From Mangifera indica (lineage: Eukaryota; Streptophyta; Magnoliopsida; Sapindales; Anacardiaceae): a stretch of DNA of 64,000 bases. The notes under the pieces are model-generated. The model did not search any database. It was not told the origin of the DNA and worked only from the letters and a program-made list of their open reading frames with translations. The position numbers were made by a program, and so were the translations under genes. Where the stretch lies: assembly GCF_011075055.1 (NCBI RefSeq), contig NC_058146.1, positions 13,842,820 through 13,906,819 of the forward strand. Direction: 5' to 3'. Each line of letters starts with the position of its first letter. Position 1 is the stretch's first letter. Of the stretch, positions 51,180-63,189 are shown piece after piece.

Positions 51180-51994
51180 GGTTATGTATGGCCCGGGGTT
51201 CACTGCTGCTTGGTGTCTCGTGGCTGTTGATCATTATGACTTCAAAAGGTTTACAATACACCTGCCCACACTCAATCCCCCCTTTCTCTCCGGAACAAAA
51301 ACCGTTTACAATGAGCAAACCTTAGACTCATCACGGCTGCCACCACCACCGCCTGCTCACTGCTAACCGAGTTGCGCTTCGAGCAACAGTAGTTTGTAAC
51401 CCCACCTCAGGTTCTCTCTCCGTCTCTCATTCTCTAATTTTTGCGTGTTTGGTTGCCGAGAAATTAAATTTCTTAAACTCATTGTCTCCGTTTAAGAGTT
51501 CTTTATTTTCTGAGTTTAATCGTTTTAGAACATGCTATTTTCCTATGTGGATGAAGTCAGTTAGTTTGGGAGTGGAGAAGTTGCTTACTCTCATAGTTGA
51601 TGAAGTTGAATCGTTTTTTTTTTTTGGGAAAATTCTGCAATTACTTTTACCGATGTTTAAGTTTTTGTCTTTAGTAATTTTGATAAATGATTGTATAAAT
51701 TTTTTTTCTAAATTTTTATTGCAGATTTTCATTGAATCATGATTTATATTTTCAATTATGTGTGCTTTTAAAATTATGCTCTCTCACGGTCTCTTGCTTG
51801 CTTTCTATCTCAGTCAATTGCACCATGAGCAGATCAGGCCAGCCTCCAGATTTGAAGAAGTAATTGCTCTTGCTCTCGATTTTATTGGTTATTTCATATT
51901 ATATTGTTCAATTTCTATTTCTTGTTTAATTCACTACTCTGATTGTGATTTTGAATTCTGCATTGATTCAGGTACATGGACAAGAAGCTTCAGA
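51180..51994 (+). pseudogene. 5' end of a small nuclear ribonucleoprotein G (SmG) gene
   Basis: Exon 1 coding part 51825-51858 and exon 2 51972-51994, joined by a GT-AG intron, encode MSRSGQPPDLKKYMDKKLQ, the start of plant SmG, a core Sm-ring protein of spliceosomal snRNPs (family about 80 aa). An upstream non-coding exon with a CCACCACC leader (about 51345-51410) and a 5' UTR intron ending CTATCTCAG (51805-51813) precede it. The third exon, with the Sm1 and Sm2 motifs, is not found in the following sequence, which becomes repeat from about 52430. So this is a truncated gene, or its distal exons were lost when the region was copied. In unit 1 even these exons are deleted. Confidence 0.8.
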
Positions 51995-53097
51995 GTAAGT
52001 TATCTTCCATCCTATTTCACTTTTTATTTTTTATTTTTGGAAATAAATTGTTATATTTGTGCCAAAATTAGGGTTATTCATGACCATGGTAATTTTTCAT
52101 TTAAGGTTTTTGTTTAGTTTGTTATAGTGGTTCTGTGGTTGTTGTTTAAATCAAGTAGTATTTGGATTTCTGGTAAATTAAATATTTCGTTTTCTTGTTG
52201 GGATTATTTTATGAGTATATTAATCTTTCTCAACTTTTTGTTTCAGTTCTGTTCATGGATGTTACATGTTAGAATTCTGTTGAGTTTTTTTATATGTTGT
52301 CAATTCAATGTATATTTTTGTTGAGATCCTGCTATGGATTCCATAAACTGAACTTCTTCATAGTTTTCCTTGATATTCCATTCCACATCCATGGAACTCT
52401 GAGTTTTGATTTTCTAATTTCAATTTCATATAATGTGCATAAATTTTCTCTTTCACATTGCTTATTATATCTTTTCCTCTCTAGGGTAGAAGTCTGTAGT
52501 TGATATTCAAATAAATAATATATAAACTTCTTTATTGATGTATGAAAACCAATTGTTTTAAGAGATGTGGCATCTGAGCTTGTGTTTTTTGAAAATAAAT
52601 TATTTTCTACATAAGATGAAAAACATACTTACTGGATGATTTTCCCTTCAATGAATGTTTGAATTTCCTTTTGTTATTCTCTGTCAAAATTAATTTAAGA
52701 AATTAGATGATAGTAATCTTGTTTAAGGAATACAAATAGAATAAATAAATTGCCTTCAAGAAGCATTTACAATAGAATTTATTACAAAATTTGATATAAA
52801 TTTTCGGATAAGTCAGAGTTGTTTTTTAAGATATATTGATGATGTAGATCTTTACAAAATGAAATTTAGAGTAAACTGATGTCAGAATCCTTGAAATTGG
52901 AGTTTTAGTGGTCAAGATATGTTTAAATGTATAAACGGGTTGTATGACCTGAATCTTGACCCGTTTGAAGGTTAGGGATGACATGTGTGGAAGAGCAGCT
53001 CATTGCCCACTAAGCTAGAGTTTGATTTTAGTTGATATTGTTTGGAGAATTTATTTAATCGGATGTGCTGGGCTATATGCTTGGCCATTTTGATGGT
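51995..53097. other. SmG intron-like sequence and dispersed repeat
   Basis: 52270-52600 matches 10740-11040, and 52600-52990 is a forward copy of the repeat found inverted at 28560-28930 and 63190-63480. The site near 52855 corresponds to the copia-1 insertion point and is empty here. No coding sequence. Confidence 0.55.
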
Positions 53098-55265
53098 GTA
53101 TTTTGGGTTTTATGTATTAAGTTTGGATTAATGGTTTGGGCCCGCATAAATAATTTTAGAATGGATGTAAAATTTCAAGTGAATTGTGTTAATTTAATAA
53201 TTAGGATGATCTGAGCCTATATATATTTCTTAGGGTTAAGTAGCATGAATTTGGGTTTGTAATATGAAGTTTTACACCATGCAATGCTTATTAATTAATG
53301 AATTCATTTTAGAATGGGTCATAAATTAGGGTGCGCCTTCTAATTAAAAAAAAAAAACTTAACATAATTTTATTTTTTGTTTAATTATTATGTTTAATTT
53401 AATGTTTGTCAGAAAATGAAATTATTATTATTATATGATGTATTATTTTATTTATGTAAATATAAGCACATAAATTATTGTTAAAGTCTAATGCCACTAA
53501 AATGATTAAACTTGAAAGTTTATTAGGTATATAAATATAGCTATTTATCAATAATATTAATGAAATACAAATAAATGAATTTAAAGCTGGTGTTTATTAA
53601 TAATTATAACTTAAAAATTTACCAAAAGTAGATTACCATTCTATAATTAATGAACATTAGAAGGTATGTTAATATTTAATTATATATTTTTTATTATATG
53701 CAGATATTAATTAAAGAAATTTGATTACCCAATAAATGTTTATATTTGGTATTTATTTAAGAAAATCATGTTGTATTTTTAACCCAAAAAAAACTACTTT
53801 AAATTTTACTTATTAATATATGTTTATAATAGTATCTACCCAAAAGAGAACTACTACATACCTTATTGATTTGTTTTTTGAATTCATTATAATTTATATG
53901 TAAGCTTCATCTGTTATATTTTGCAGTTATTGTAATCAATTTGCATGCATTATCTTTTACTGTATTTAATGACATGAACTTTTCATAATAATGAGAACAA
54001 TTGCTTACCTCTTGGGGATTTTGGATCTTGACTCAACTCTTCTTAAAGATAAACCTATTGCTATTACAAATATAAATAATAGATTATGTTTAATGTTTTT
54101 TTGAATGACAATTGTTAATAACACTAAAACTATAACTCCACAAACTGAAAATGTCTAGGAATATATAAGTTTTGTAGAAGAAAGCATTTGTTCTACTGAC
54201 AACTCACTCATTGGTACTCTAATGTTTGAACATACAACTCTGAAGTACAATTGGTTGATAAGCATGCAAGAACATATCAACGATATATGTCTTTTTTGTC
54301 TTACTAGCATCTATCATTGCAATGAGTCTATTTGTAGAATTGTAGTCTTAATGTTATTAATAGTTGTCATTCACAAAAATATTAATCATAATCTATTGCT
54401 TCTTTTCCATGCGGCATTATATGTCTTTTATGACTTATTGCTTGTATTTGTAATAGTAGTTGATTTTTCTTTAAAGAGAGCTAAGTCGAGATCCAAAACC
54501 TTGAAGTGGAAATTGAACTGTTCTCACCATTCTGAAAAGTTCATGCCATTGAATACGACATATAATGCATTTAAAGTAATTGCAATAACTACAAAAATAT
54601 AACTAATAAATCTCACATATTAATTATAATGAATTCAGTAAAAACTAATTGATAAAATATATAGTAGCTTTCCTTTACGTAGATACTATTATATGCATGC
54701 ATTAATAACTAAAATATAGAGTAAATTTTCTTCTAATAAATCCTATAATTATTTTTCTTAAGTAAATATTAAATATAAACATTAATTGGACAATAAAATG
54801 TCTTTAATTAAATACAATTACTATCGTTGGATAATATAAAATATTCAATTAAAATATTATCATACCTCTTAATGTTCATTAATTATAGAATGATAACCTT
54901 TGGGTAAATTCCTAAGTTCTAAAATTAATAAACATCAATTTTCATTAGAAGACACTAATTTTATGGCTCATTCTAATTAAAATGAGTTCATCAATAAATA
55001 ACTATTGCACAACCCAAAACCTTTGTACTACATGCCCAAATTCATACTTAAACCCCAAAATACTTAGAACCCCATAAATATATGTAGGCCTAACTCATCC
55101 TAATTAATTAAAATAAAATAAAACAATTCACTTAAAATTTTACATCCATTTAGAATTTATGCAAACCCAAACCATTCATCTAAACAATCACACAACCCAA
55201 ATGACCTAAAATAGACAACCCAAATGGCTCAAACATACAACCCAAAACATATAGACTAAATGAAT
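53098..55265. mobile_element. Long-inverted-repeat element enclosing a copia gag relic, unit 2
   Basis: The left arm (53098-about 53910) is an imperfect reverse complement of the right arm (about 54600-55265): for example GGATGTAAAATTTCAAGTGAATT on the left pairs with AATTCACTTAAAATTTTACATCC on the right, and GGAATTTACCCAAAGG-like sequence recurs near the inner ends. The ~690-bp centre holds the gag relic. Exact termini and target duplication were not resolved. The same structure in unit 1 is split by copia-2. The arrangement resembles a Mutator-type element that picked up foreign sequence; the superfamily is inferred. Confidence 0.65.
54001..54500 (+). pseudogene. Copia gag relic inside the inverted-repeat element, unit 2
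   Basis: Counterpart of 22590-23112. The last part (54222-54602) is open for 126 codons and starts with LKYNWLISMQEHINDI after an initial MFEHTT, matching the Gag segment before the zinc knuckle; a SLKRAKSRSKTL stretch near 54470 fits the basic linker. The upstream half has stops. Confidence 0.55.
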
Positions 55266-55512
55266 TATTTGAATAATTTCAGTTAATAAGGGTGGCAAAA
55301 CTAGTTGGTGTGTCATAATCGTGTTGTGTCGAGATGATGGTATAACACGATTTTTCTCAACAATCTACACGAGCATGATATGTGAAATTAATCATGCCAA
55401 ATCTCTCAACCCTAACATAGAGACATGTATTAAACGGTTGACACAATACGACACGTTTAACTTGTTTAATTAAACTAGTTAAACAAGACGTGTCATACAT
55501 GACACGATATGT

Positions 55513-55757
55513 TGAGAAATTAATTTATTAGCCAGTTTTTACCCCACTCTTTCAAATCAAACCACTATTTTATTCATCATCAATTATGGCCAACAAATAA
55601 AAAACTAAAAATACCGCAAACTAAAAATTAGCAACAAAACCTGTATTTGCCACTTATCCTGTTGACTAGCCAACCTTTGAAAAATTCTTCTTCCTCAATT
55701 TCAACAGTTTTGATGATGAATCAACATTTTTGTTTAGTTTTTCAGGCGTAAACATTT
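55513..55757 (+). repeat. Left terminal inverted repeat of the 5.3-kb element
   Basis: Pairs with 60580-60827, ending at TTTTTCAGGCGTAAACAT. About 75-80% matching by eye. Confidence 0.75.
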
Positions 55758-55777
55758 GTACGATGACACATTCGCAT

Positions 55778-58642
55778 AATGGAAAATGTTTAGTTGGTAA
55801 AATTTGCTTCTTAAATTAGTTAAATATTTTACACGTTATAATTTGCAACATATTTAATGATAAATAATAAATATTAGTATTAGATAAAATTATTTATATA
55901 ATTAAAAAGGTATAAAAAGCAAAGTATGTGAACCTTGCAAACTTACTCGTTATATCCCAACATAAGTTTTACAACTTTTATCTATTGATGCGTTATGGGA
56001 GTTAAGAAAATAAGAAATTCAAGTCATTAGAAGAAGGAGATCTAGCGAGAGAAAGCGAATTGCAGTTAGGAAGAGGATGATGACTAATTTGTATATTCCA
56101 TACTTTTGGTTCTTTTCAACAAATTAACATGTAATCACATAATGACGTGTTGCTAGAATGTAATTTATTTATTTTTTTAATTTTGTTTCTTCTATACAAC
56201 TAGTTGTCTTGCGTATATGAACTGATATGTTTTACATCCAACCACTACCCTATCCTAAATCAAGAGCTAGATCAGGTTGTCGAATATTTTTATTTTTCCT
56301 TAGAAGAAAAATAAAAATTATGGAAATCATCCATCTTCCATGTTGATTAGAGTATTTGTTCTCGTACCGAAATCGCTTTTTCATCTCAATCCTTTTATTT
56401 TCATAAATTATTTCTATACTAGCATCTTCACCATGCCATGTCCCTATTTCAATGCTACGATTTATTTTTGATTTTTTTGAATTTTTTTTTTTTAAATTAT
56501 GTGAAGAAAAATAGATCATTGTGACGTTTCTCTCCAAGTTGTTGTTTAAAGAAATCCCAAATCTACTAGGGTTCTTTATTTTGAAATGAAATAATCAATA
56601 TTCGGAATGACTTGGTTTGCAATCTTCTTGTAAAGAAAGTAGTTTACCAATTCCAAGTTTGTGGAATAAAAAACACAACTTACAGGAAGCAAAAACTTGG
56701 TTGCTTTCATAGTAACAGAAAGAGTGAAATTAACTCAAATATGAAGAAGTGTAGAGGTTTACAGAGCAATCTTTACTTAATGCAGAAAGTGAATTATAGT
56801 CAGGAAGAAGATGTTGACTAATTTGTATATTTCATACTTTTGGTTCTTTACAACAAATGAACATGTAATCACGTAATGACGTATGGCTAGTTAGTAATTT
56901 ATTTATTTTTTAATTTCATTCTTCTATAAAACTATTTGTCTTGCTTATATGAAACGATGCATTTTACACCCAACCACTACCCTCTTCTGAATTAACAGTT
57001 GGACCCAGGTTGTCGAATATTTCTATAGTTTTTATTTTTCCTTAGAAGAAAAATTAAAAAAAAAAAAACCTTAACCAGCTTCACTCCAGCTAAGTTTCTC
57101 GCCAAGCCAAGAATCCCGTTGTCTTTCTTGATTTTCCGCTACCTATCTTAACGTCTTTCTTGAATTCCCGTTGCTAGCTCTTCAATGACTCTTTCTCAAC
57201 TTATTTAAACAGGAAACCACCTTCACTTGTATAACATTTTTACTTTTCCACTTTCTGCGTTTAAGTGCAGAGTGTTTTGTTAACCTCTGCACTTCTTCAT
57301 ATTTGAATTAACTTCTCTGTACAATATGCAATAAAATAAATATACACTTAGTTTCCAATCAACTTTATTTCTACTAGACTTCTCTTGTAACTTCTTCATC
57401 CCTTTGTTTCTCTTGAATTCTTGCTACCTGTGTTAACGTTTTTCTTGAATTTCCATTGCTAGGGGCTCCAATGACTCTTTCTTAGCTTATTTAAACAAGA
57501 AACCACCTTCACTTGTATAATGTCTTCTGTTTTTTCACTTTTTGCGTTGAGTAAAGATTACTCTATAAATGTCTACACTTTTTCATATTTAAGATTAGTT
57601 CACTCTTTCTGTTACTACGGTAATAGCTAAGTTCTTGCTTCCTATAGGTTGTGTTTTTGATTCCATAGACTTGGAATTGGTAGACTACTTTCTTTACAAG
57701 AAGATTGCAAACTGAGTCATTCTGAATATTGATTATTTTATTTCATAATATAATTTCTATAGTTCTGAAGAACTCTAGTAGATTTGAGATTTCTTTAAAC
57801 AACAACTTGGAAAGGAATGTCATAATAATCTATTTTTCTTCACACAATTGAAGAAAAGGACTTCAAAAGGATCAAGAATAGATCGTAGCATTGAAATAGG
57901 GACATGACATGATAAAGATGCTAGTAGAGAAATAATTCATGAGAATAAAAGGATTGGTTTGGGATGAAAAAACGATTTTGGTATGAGAACAAACACTCTG
58001 ATCAATATGGTGGATGGATGATTTCCATAGTTTTTATTTTTCTTCACAAGAAAAATAAAAACTATTGAAATATTTGACAACTTGGTCTGACTTTTGTTTC
58101 AAGAAAGGGTAGTGGTTGGGTGCAAAACGCACCATTTCATATAAGTAGAACAACTAGTTTTATAGAAGAGATGAAACTAAAAAAATAAATAAACTAACCA
58201 CATGTCATTGTGTGCTTGCATAGTATTTGTTGTAAAGAACTAACAATAAGAAATATACAAATTAGTTATCATCTTCTTCTTAACTGTCATTCTTTTTCTC
58301 TCACTAGATCTCCTTCTTCAGATGACTTAAACTTCTTATTTTCTGAACTCTCACAACGCATCAATAGATGAAAGTTGTAATACTTTCGCTGGGATATAAT
58401 AGTAAGTTTGCAAGGTTCACATACTTTATTTTTTATACCTTTTTATAAATAAATTTATCTAATAATGATATTTATTATTTATCATTAAATATATTGCAAA
58501 TTATAGTATGTTATAATATTTAACCAATTCAAGAAGCAAATTTTACTATCTAAACATTTTCTATTAAACCTATATCTCATACAAATTCTTCTTCCTCGAA
58601 AAGTTTTGTTGCCTCAATCAGGGCCTTGAAATCTTACATATA
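55778..58642. mobile_element. Nested insertion built as a ~1-kb inverted repeat
   Basis: Flanked by ATGACACATTCGCAT (55763-55777) and ATGACACATTCGTAT (58643-58657), a 15-bp direct repeat with one mismatch that looks like a long target duplication. The left arm 55782-56795 is the reverse complement of 57533-58563, with a ~740-bp spacer. A forward copy of part of the arm (56085-56300) recurs at 56815-57065 and a further ~230-bp segment is repeated at about 57110-57290 and 57390-57590. A transcript would fold into a hairpin of about 1 kb. No transposase is recognised. Confidence 0.65.
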
Positions 58643-58909
58643 ATGACACATTCGTATCATTGTTAAAAATCAGCCCCATCACCAATGCGAACTCCACCGG
58701 GCTAAAGCGAATGTTAACATCATTCAGTTTGAACCATAACTCTTTTCTATGATCCCTGCGGTTTACTAGATGTAATAGCATCGATTATGGCGCTAGACCG
58801 ATGTTCTTTTAGGCCTAAAAAAGGTCTAAAACATGTTGTTTTGAACATTTTTCTTTGTGTCATATTTAGGTTAGAGCAGAGCTTTGGAATTGCATCCATG
58901 TGTACTTTG

Positions 58910-59855
58910 ACTAAGGGTGAGCAAATTACTCATTTGGAACTAGAACTGTTGGGTACGGGGTGATCAGTTCCGGGTAATAAACTAAAAGAACCTGCAAGTT
59001 TCGATTCCTTGCTCTTAGGAATTGGAACAGGAACCGGAACCGATCCATTTCACTCATTTATGGCAATGGGTTGGGTACCTGACTTGGAAATTAAAATAAA
59101 ACTAATACATTGAAACCCTATATCCTTTCCTTCCCCACTCTCTTTCTCCCAACGACTACTTACAAACTTTTTCTCCTTCCTTGGTTTGGTTCCAGTCTTC
59201 CAGAGTATCAAATAAAATTTTTATTGGTATAATAAGTTATTAGATTACAATGATTTAACATGGGTATTTGATTTTGTTGAATTGTTTATTTTTCTCATTC
59301 GAATAATTGAAGAAGAAGGTCAAATAAGATATTAGATACAAATAAATAAGGGTGGCTGTTGGCGGTGGAACATAGGTATTATATATGATTTTGTTCAATG
59401 AGTGTGGGGACTTGCATTTTAACATTATCTTCTTCTCTTTTTCAAAAAAAAAAAAAAAAAACTAGAATTTATCTTCTTAAATATGACAAACATTTATTTT
59501 GATGAGGAAGTGTTAGTATCCATTGTAGGCATCTTAAGGTCAACTTGCAACACAAATTTTTTCTTCTTTGGTCCCATGCAGACAAACTTGGTTTCTGATA
59601 TGCTTTGTGTACATTGGTGGCCATTGCCATTATCCCATCTCTAATTTTCTTCTTTGTGTATAATTTATATATATATATATAACAAGTTTCTGGTAGAAAC
59701 CGAAACGTACTTGGAATCGACAAGGTTGGTTTCAGGTAGGAACCGACCACACAAGTTCTAGGTTCCAGTTCTTATTTCTAAGAATTGACTTGTTCCGGTT
59801 TCCGAAAATTTTGTAGGGTATTTGGACCCACCCTACCTCTGATAGGCACCTGGGC
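58910..59855. mobile_element. Small nested insertion between related relic sequences
   Basis: The relic at 29640-30800 aligns to the left and right of this block but skips it. The inner ends carry GAACCGGAACCGATCC (about 59031) and, in the other direction, GGAACCGACC and GGTTCCAGTTC near 59736-59770, and the outer ends read GGGTGAGC and a complement near GGGTGGGTCC. It also contains an A run at 59444-59460 and a TA run at 59664-59681. Possibly a hAT-type non-autonomous element; no ORF supports that. Confidence 0.4.
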
Positions 59856-60045
59856 CCAAAATCTGTGGGCAACGTGGAATTTGAACACACCATCCTACTC
59901 CTTGATATCAAATCTTTGAAACAAACCACAAAAACAACAATTAGGTTAGTAAAAACAAACAAATTTCTTTGTGGAATCAATAATTTACGTTAATGTTTCT
60001 GTCAACATTGACGTAATCCATCAATTATATGACCTTTTACATTTT

Positions 60046-60236
60046 GAGTGGTTGGCTGGATGCTATGCTAGCCAGTCATACATTTTCTGCATTTTTAAGT
60101 GGTTGGCCAAGTGTTATGTCGGCCAACTAACCACATTCTACATTTCTGAGTGGTTGGTCAGGTGCTATGTCAGCTAGCCAACCACTTTTTACGTTTCTAA
60201 GTGGTTGGCCAGGTTGTTGGCCACTCGACCAACAAA
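60046..60236. repeat. 51-bp minisatellite with palindromic units
   Basis: Units start at 60046, 60097, 60148 and 60199 (AGTGGTTGGC-like), an exact 51-bp period with the last unit partial. Each unit contains GTGGTTGGC and a later GCCAACCAC, so it can self-pair. Related to the array at 30221-30385. Confidence 0.8.
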
Positions 60237-60579
60237 GCCACCGAGACATTCGATTGAAAAACAAAGATTTCCCTCCTCAACCAACAAATCAACCAAATCA
60301 TGCATATGAAACAATTTTCCGACACACATAAACTTTTTTTATCTAACAAAACACTATTTTCATTTATAAAAATCAAATCTAAATGTATAAAGTCGACGAA
60401 ACATTCTGGCTTCTTGGTTTGCCAAGGAAAAAATTCAGCAAACAAGCATTTTCCCTCAGTAATGAACAATAAACATACTGAAATCAAGCAAGATATTGAA
60501 AACCTTAACAAAGAATCTGAAACTAAGCCAAAAATTAAGAATAATCGGTACATTACTCACCTGAACTACCATTTTCCAG

Positions 60580-60827
60580 ATGTTTACGCCTGAAAAACCT
60601 AACGAATACGTTGCTTCGTTGTTGGATCTGTCGAAATCGAGGAAAAAGACTTTTTCAAAGGTTGGCTTGTCGGCCGGATAAGTGGAAGAATTGGGTTTTG
60701 CTTCTAATTTTTGGTATGGGTATTTTCGGTTTTTCATATTTGTTGACTATACTTGTATAATGAATAAAATAATAGTTTGATTTGTATGGGCAATGCGAAA
60801 AATGGCTAAATAAATTAATTTCCCCAC
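60580..60827 (-). repeat. Right terminal inverted repeat of the 5.3-kb element
   Basis: Complement of 55513-55757. Confidence 0.75.
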
Positions 60828-61249
60828 TATGTCATCTGTTTATTAAATAGGTTATTTTGTACACGATATGACAGGGCAAACTTAACCCAATTATGAAATA
60901 GGTTATATCTGACATGAATTAACACATGATCACATTTACTAAATGTATCATTTTAAATATGACATGAACGGACACATTAACATATTTGACTGGTTTAACT
61001 TGTATAACATATTTAACAAATTAATACAAATATACAAAGTAATATATTAAACCTGTATAACACAAAATATATGTAATGCAATAATACACAACACAATTAT
61101 ATATGTCCAAGTATTCTTCAACATGCATTTTTCATAATTTTAAAATTACCAAATTCAAATATCAAATATCATAACATCCTCAGAATTACTAATATTCAGA
61201 TACCAATTAATTATTACATAATCTAAATTGCAAAATTAGAATATTGAGT
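60828..61249. other. Continuation of the shared AT-rich repeat block
   Basis: Matches about 24690-25110 of unit 1. No gene. Confidence 0.5.
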
Positions 61250-61990
61250 TGATGGAGTGTTCTCTTTTGAAATGTCTGATTGCATAATATCTTCTATGAG
61301 GTCATTCATCTTTGTTTCACCAGATCCTGTAAAAATAATATTCATGCCACTAATTATTGATAACATAATTTTATCAAGTGAAAAATTAAAGAAAATGTTG
61401 CCATCTTCTCTAAATGTTCAATCTCTCATACAGATAAGCACCTCTTCTGTTTCAGATTTAAGAGACTTAACATTGATCAAACTCAGAGGCAACTGTAGAT
61501 ATAGGAACACTGAAAATATCATGAGCCATGGAAGTAAGTTCAGGATACTGAAATTAATTTGCTTTCCAATGAGATAAATATCCAAGTTTGAATTCCTAGG
61601 CAATCCTGGCTCATTGAAATATAACTTAAGCTGGGATTTTTGTGTAACAGTATTAAATACTATACACTAATAATTATCAAATTCCTAACAATGTAAAACA
61701 TTGGAACAGTTAAAAGTATATGATTATTACTACATGAAAATAAAATATAAAATAAAATGATAGTGAGGAGAAAAAAATTTAGTTATCTTAAACAAATCCT
61801 TACTGCCATTTTTAATAGATGGTTGGTGGACACCTTGAATACCAAAAGCAGTAGATATAGAGGCGGCTGTAGAAGATGGAGGTGAAACCATCTTGACATG
61901 CTCCCCAAAAAGGTCAAACAAATTCTCATGCACTTTTGCAACATGTGGTGAGTTGAGCATTTTCTTAAAACTTTACTCAAACTGAATTTT
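61250..61990 (-). pseudogene. hAT transposase C-terminal relic, unit 2 (minus strand)
   Basis: On the minus strand, SPHVAKVHENLFDLFGEHVK and MVSPPSSTAAS (61960-61870) precede a gap and then EPGLPRNSNLDI (from 61616), MAHDIFSVPISTVASEF-like sequence (about 61530-61480), SLKSETEEVLICMRD (61470-61420) and a tail to 61250. This is the hAT dimerisation domain, with frameshifts near 61570 and 61480. Same layout in unit 1 at 25110-26470. Confidence 0.75.
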
Positions 61991-62289
61991 GTATGAGGAG
62001 TTTAGTATCACAGAAATCGCCAAGATCATATTAAATTCAAGCCAATATTTCTCAAACTGTGCCATCATCAAAGTTGCCATTTTGCGCATGTGCTTCTAAT
62101 TTGTGACTTTTACTGCTATTGATAAGTATTTGGTTGTGACTGTATTTTATCGGCAATGCCTCCTCCACGTAGTGGTGTAGTATTGAGCAAAAAGATCTAA
62201 AATACTCTGGTTGATTAAGGACTTGAAAGTAAATTGTTTTGTGTTACTTTAGGCAATGCTTTTGCAAATGATGTGTTTATTCATTTATT

Positions 62290-62990
62290 GAAAGATATAT
62301 TAAAGGCAAAACACTTATATGTGGAGGTCATGTTTTGAATTTAGTTGTGCTAAATGGATTGAAAGAGATTGATGAAACTATTCACATAATTAGAGAAAGT
62401 ATCAAGTATGTTAGAGGATCTCAAGTTAGGAAGCACAAATTTTTGGAATATGTGAACTTATTGTCCGTGAGTTCTAAGAACAGATTGAAACAAGATGTTC
62501 CAACAAGATGGAACTCTACTTGTTGTATGCTTGAGAGTGCTTTTTTCTATCATTGTGCATCTTGCGACTTAGAACTGACTCACATTATACCAGTAGTTCA
62601 TGTTTAAGTGAATGGGATAGAATTGAGAATTATAGTAATTTGTTGTCTATCTTTTATGACATTCCATGTATGTTCTCTGAGACAAATTATCCTATAGCAA
62701 ATTTGTATTTCTCTTCTATTTTTATGATTTATGTGACTTTGACAGAAGGAATAGATTTGAAGGATGAGTGCATGAGCAAAAATGGCAACTTTGATAATAG
62801 CAAAGTTTAAGAAATATTGGTATGAATTAAATATGAGCTTGTCAATTGCTAAGATAACAAACCCCTGATACAAAATTCAGATTGTTGAGTGGAGTCATAA
62901 GAAAATCTATGGTGATTGCTCACCACAATTTGCTACAGTGCGTGAGAATTTGTTTGATCTTTTTGGAAGTTAGTCAAGATGGTTTCCCAT
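62290..62990 (+). pseudogene. hAT transposase core relic, unit 2 (plus strand)
   Basis: MNLVVLNGLKEIDETIHIIR (from 62335; the first codon is an ATG in place of the usual His-Met context), IKYVRGSQVRKHKF, DVPTRWNSTCCMLESAFFYH and, after a frameshift near 62600, LSEWDRIENYSNLLSIFYDI and CMFSETNYPIANLYF. PTRWNST is a hallmark of RICESLEEPER-type hAT transposases. The final part (62880-62980) overlaps in content the start of the minus-strand relic at 61980, so two diverged hAT copies lie head to head. Confidence 0.8.
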
Positions 62991-62999
62991 CAACTGAAA

Positions 63000-63125
63000 T
63001 TAAATTGCAGCTCAGTGGGCGTTGAGATTTCCACATGGGACACTTGGGTTTGAGTCTCCCATCAACATGTCGGCTGCAAGAAATAGCTGAAACGACGTGT
63101 CATTGCTCTATCATCTTGGATCAAG
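63000..63125 (+). repeat. SINE-like fragment, unit 2
   Basis: Copy of 28420-28545, with CTCAGTGGGC and GGGTTTGAGTC as possible A and B boxes. Confidence 0.35.
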
Positions 63126-63189
63126 ATTTGAGTTGTATAACTCGTTTAATGACCCGATTACACATCCAACCACATCTTGGCCACTGGAA

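Larger units (their letters stand above)
55513..60827. mobile_element. 5.3-kb long-TIR transposon with nested inverted repeats
   Basis: Unit 1 is uninterrupted at the matching place (about 24690), so this is an insertion. The ends form terminal inverted repeats of ~245 bp: 55513-55757 pairs with 60580-60827, outermost TGAGAAATTAATTTA versus TGGGGAAATTAATTTA. Flanking TATGT occurs at 55508-55512 and 60828-60832, so the target duplication looks like 5 bp (perhaps 6 with a mismatch), unusual for Mutator elements (9-11). Inside are a second inverted-repeat insertion, another nested element and a minisatellite. I find no transposase ORF, so it is probably non-autonomous. Confidence 0.75.

Noticed and set aside
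53600..55000. A CRISPR-like or satellite array suggested by repeated AT-rich strings
   Set aside because: The repetition is explained by the two inverted arms; there are no regularly spaced repeats with unique spacers.
60300..60593. 97-codon plus-strand ORF in the 5.3-kb element
   Set aside because: No domain is visible, the related relic at 30430-30570 does not keep the frame, and the composition is simply AT-rich.
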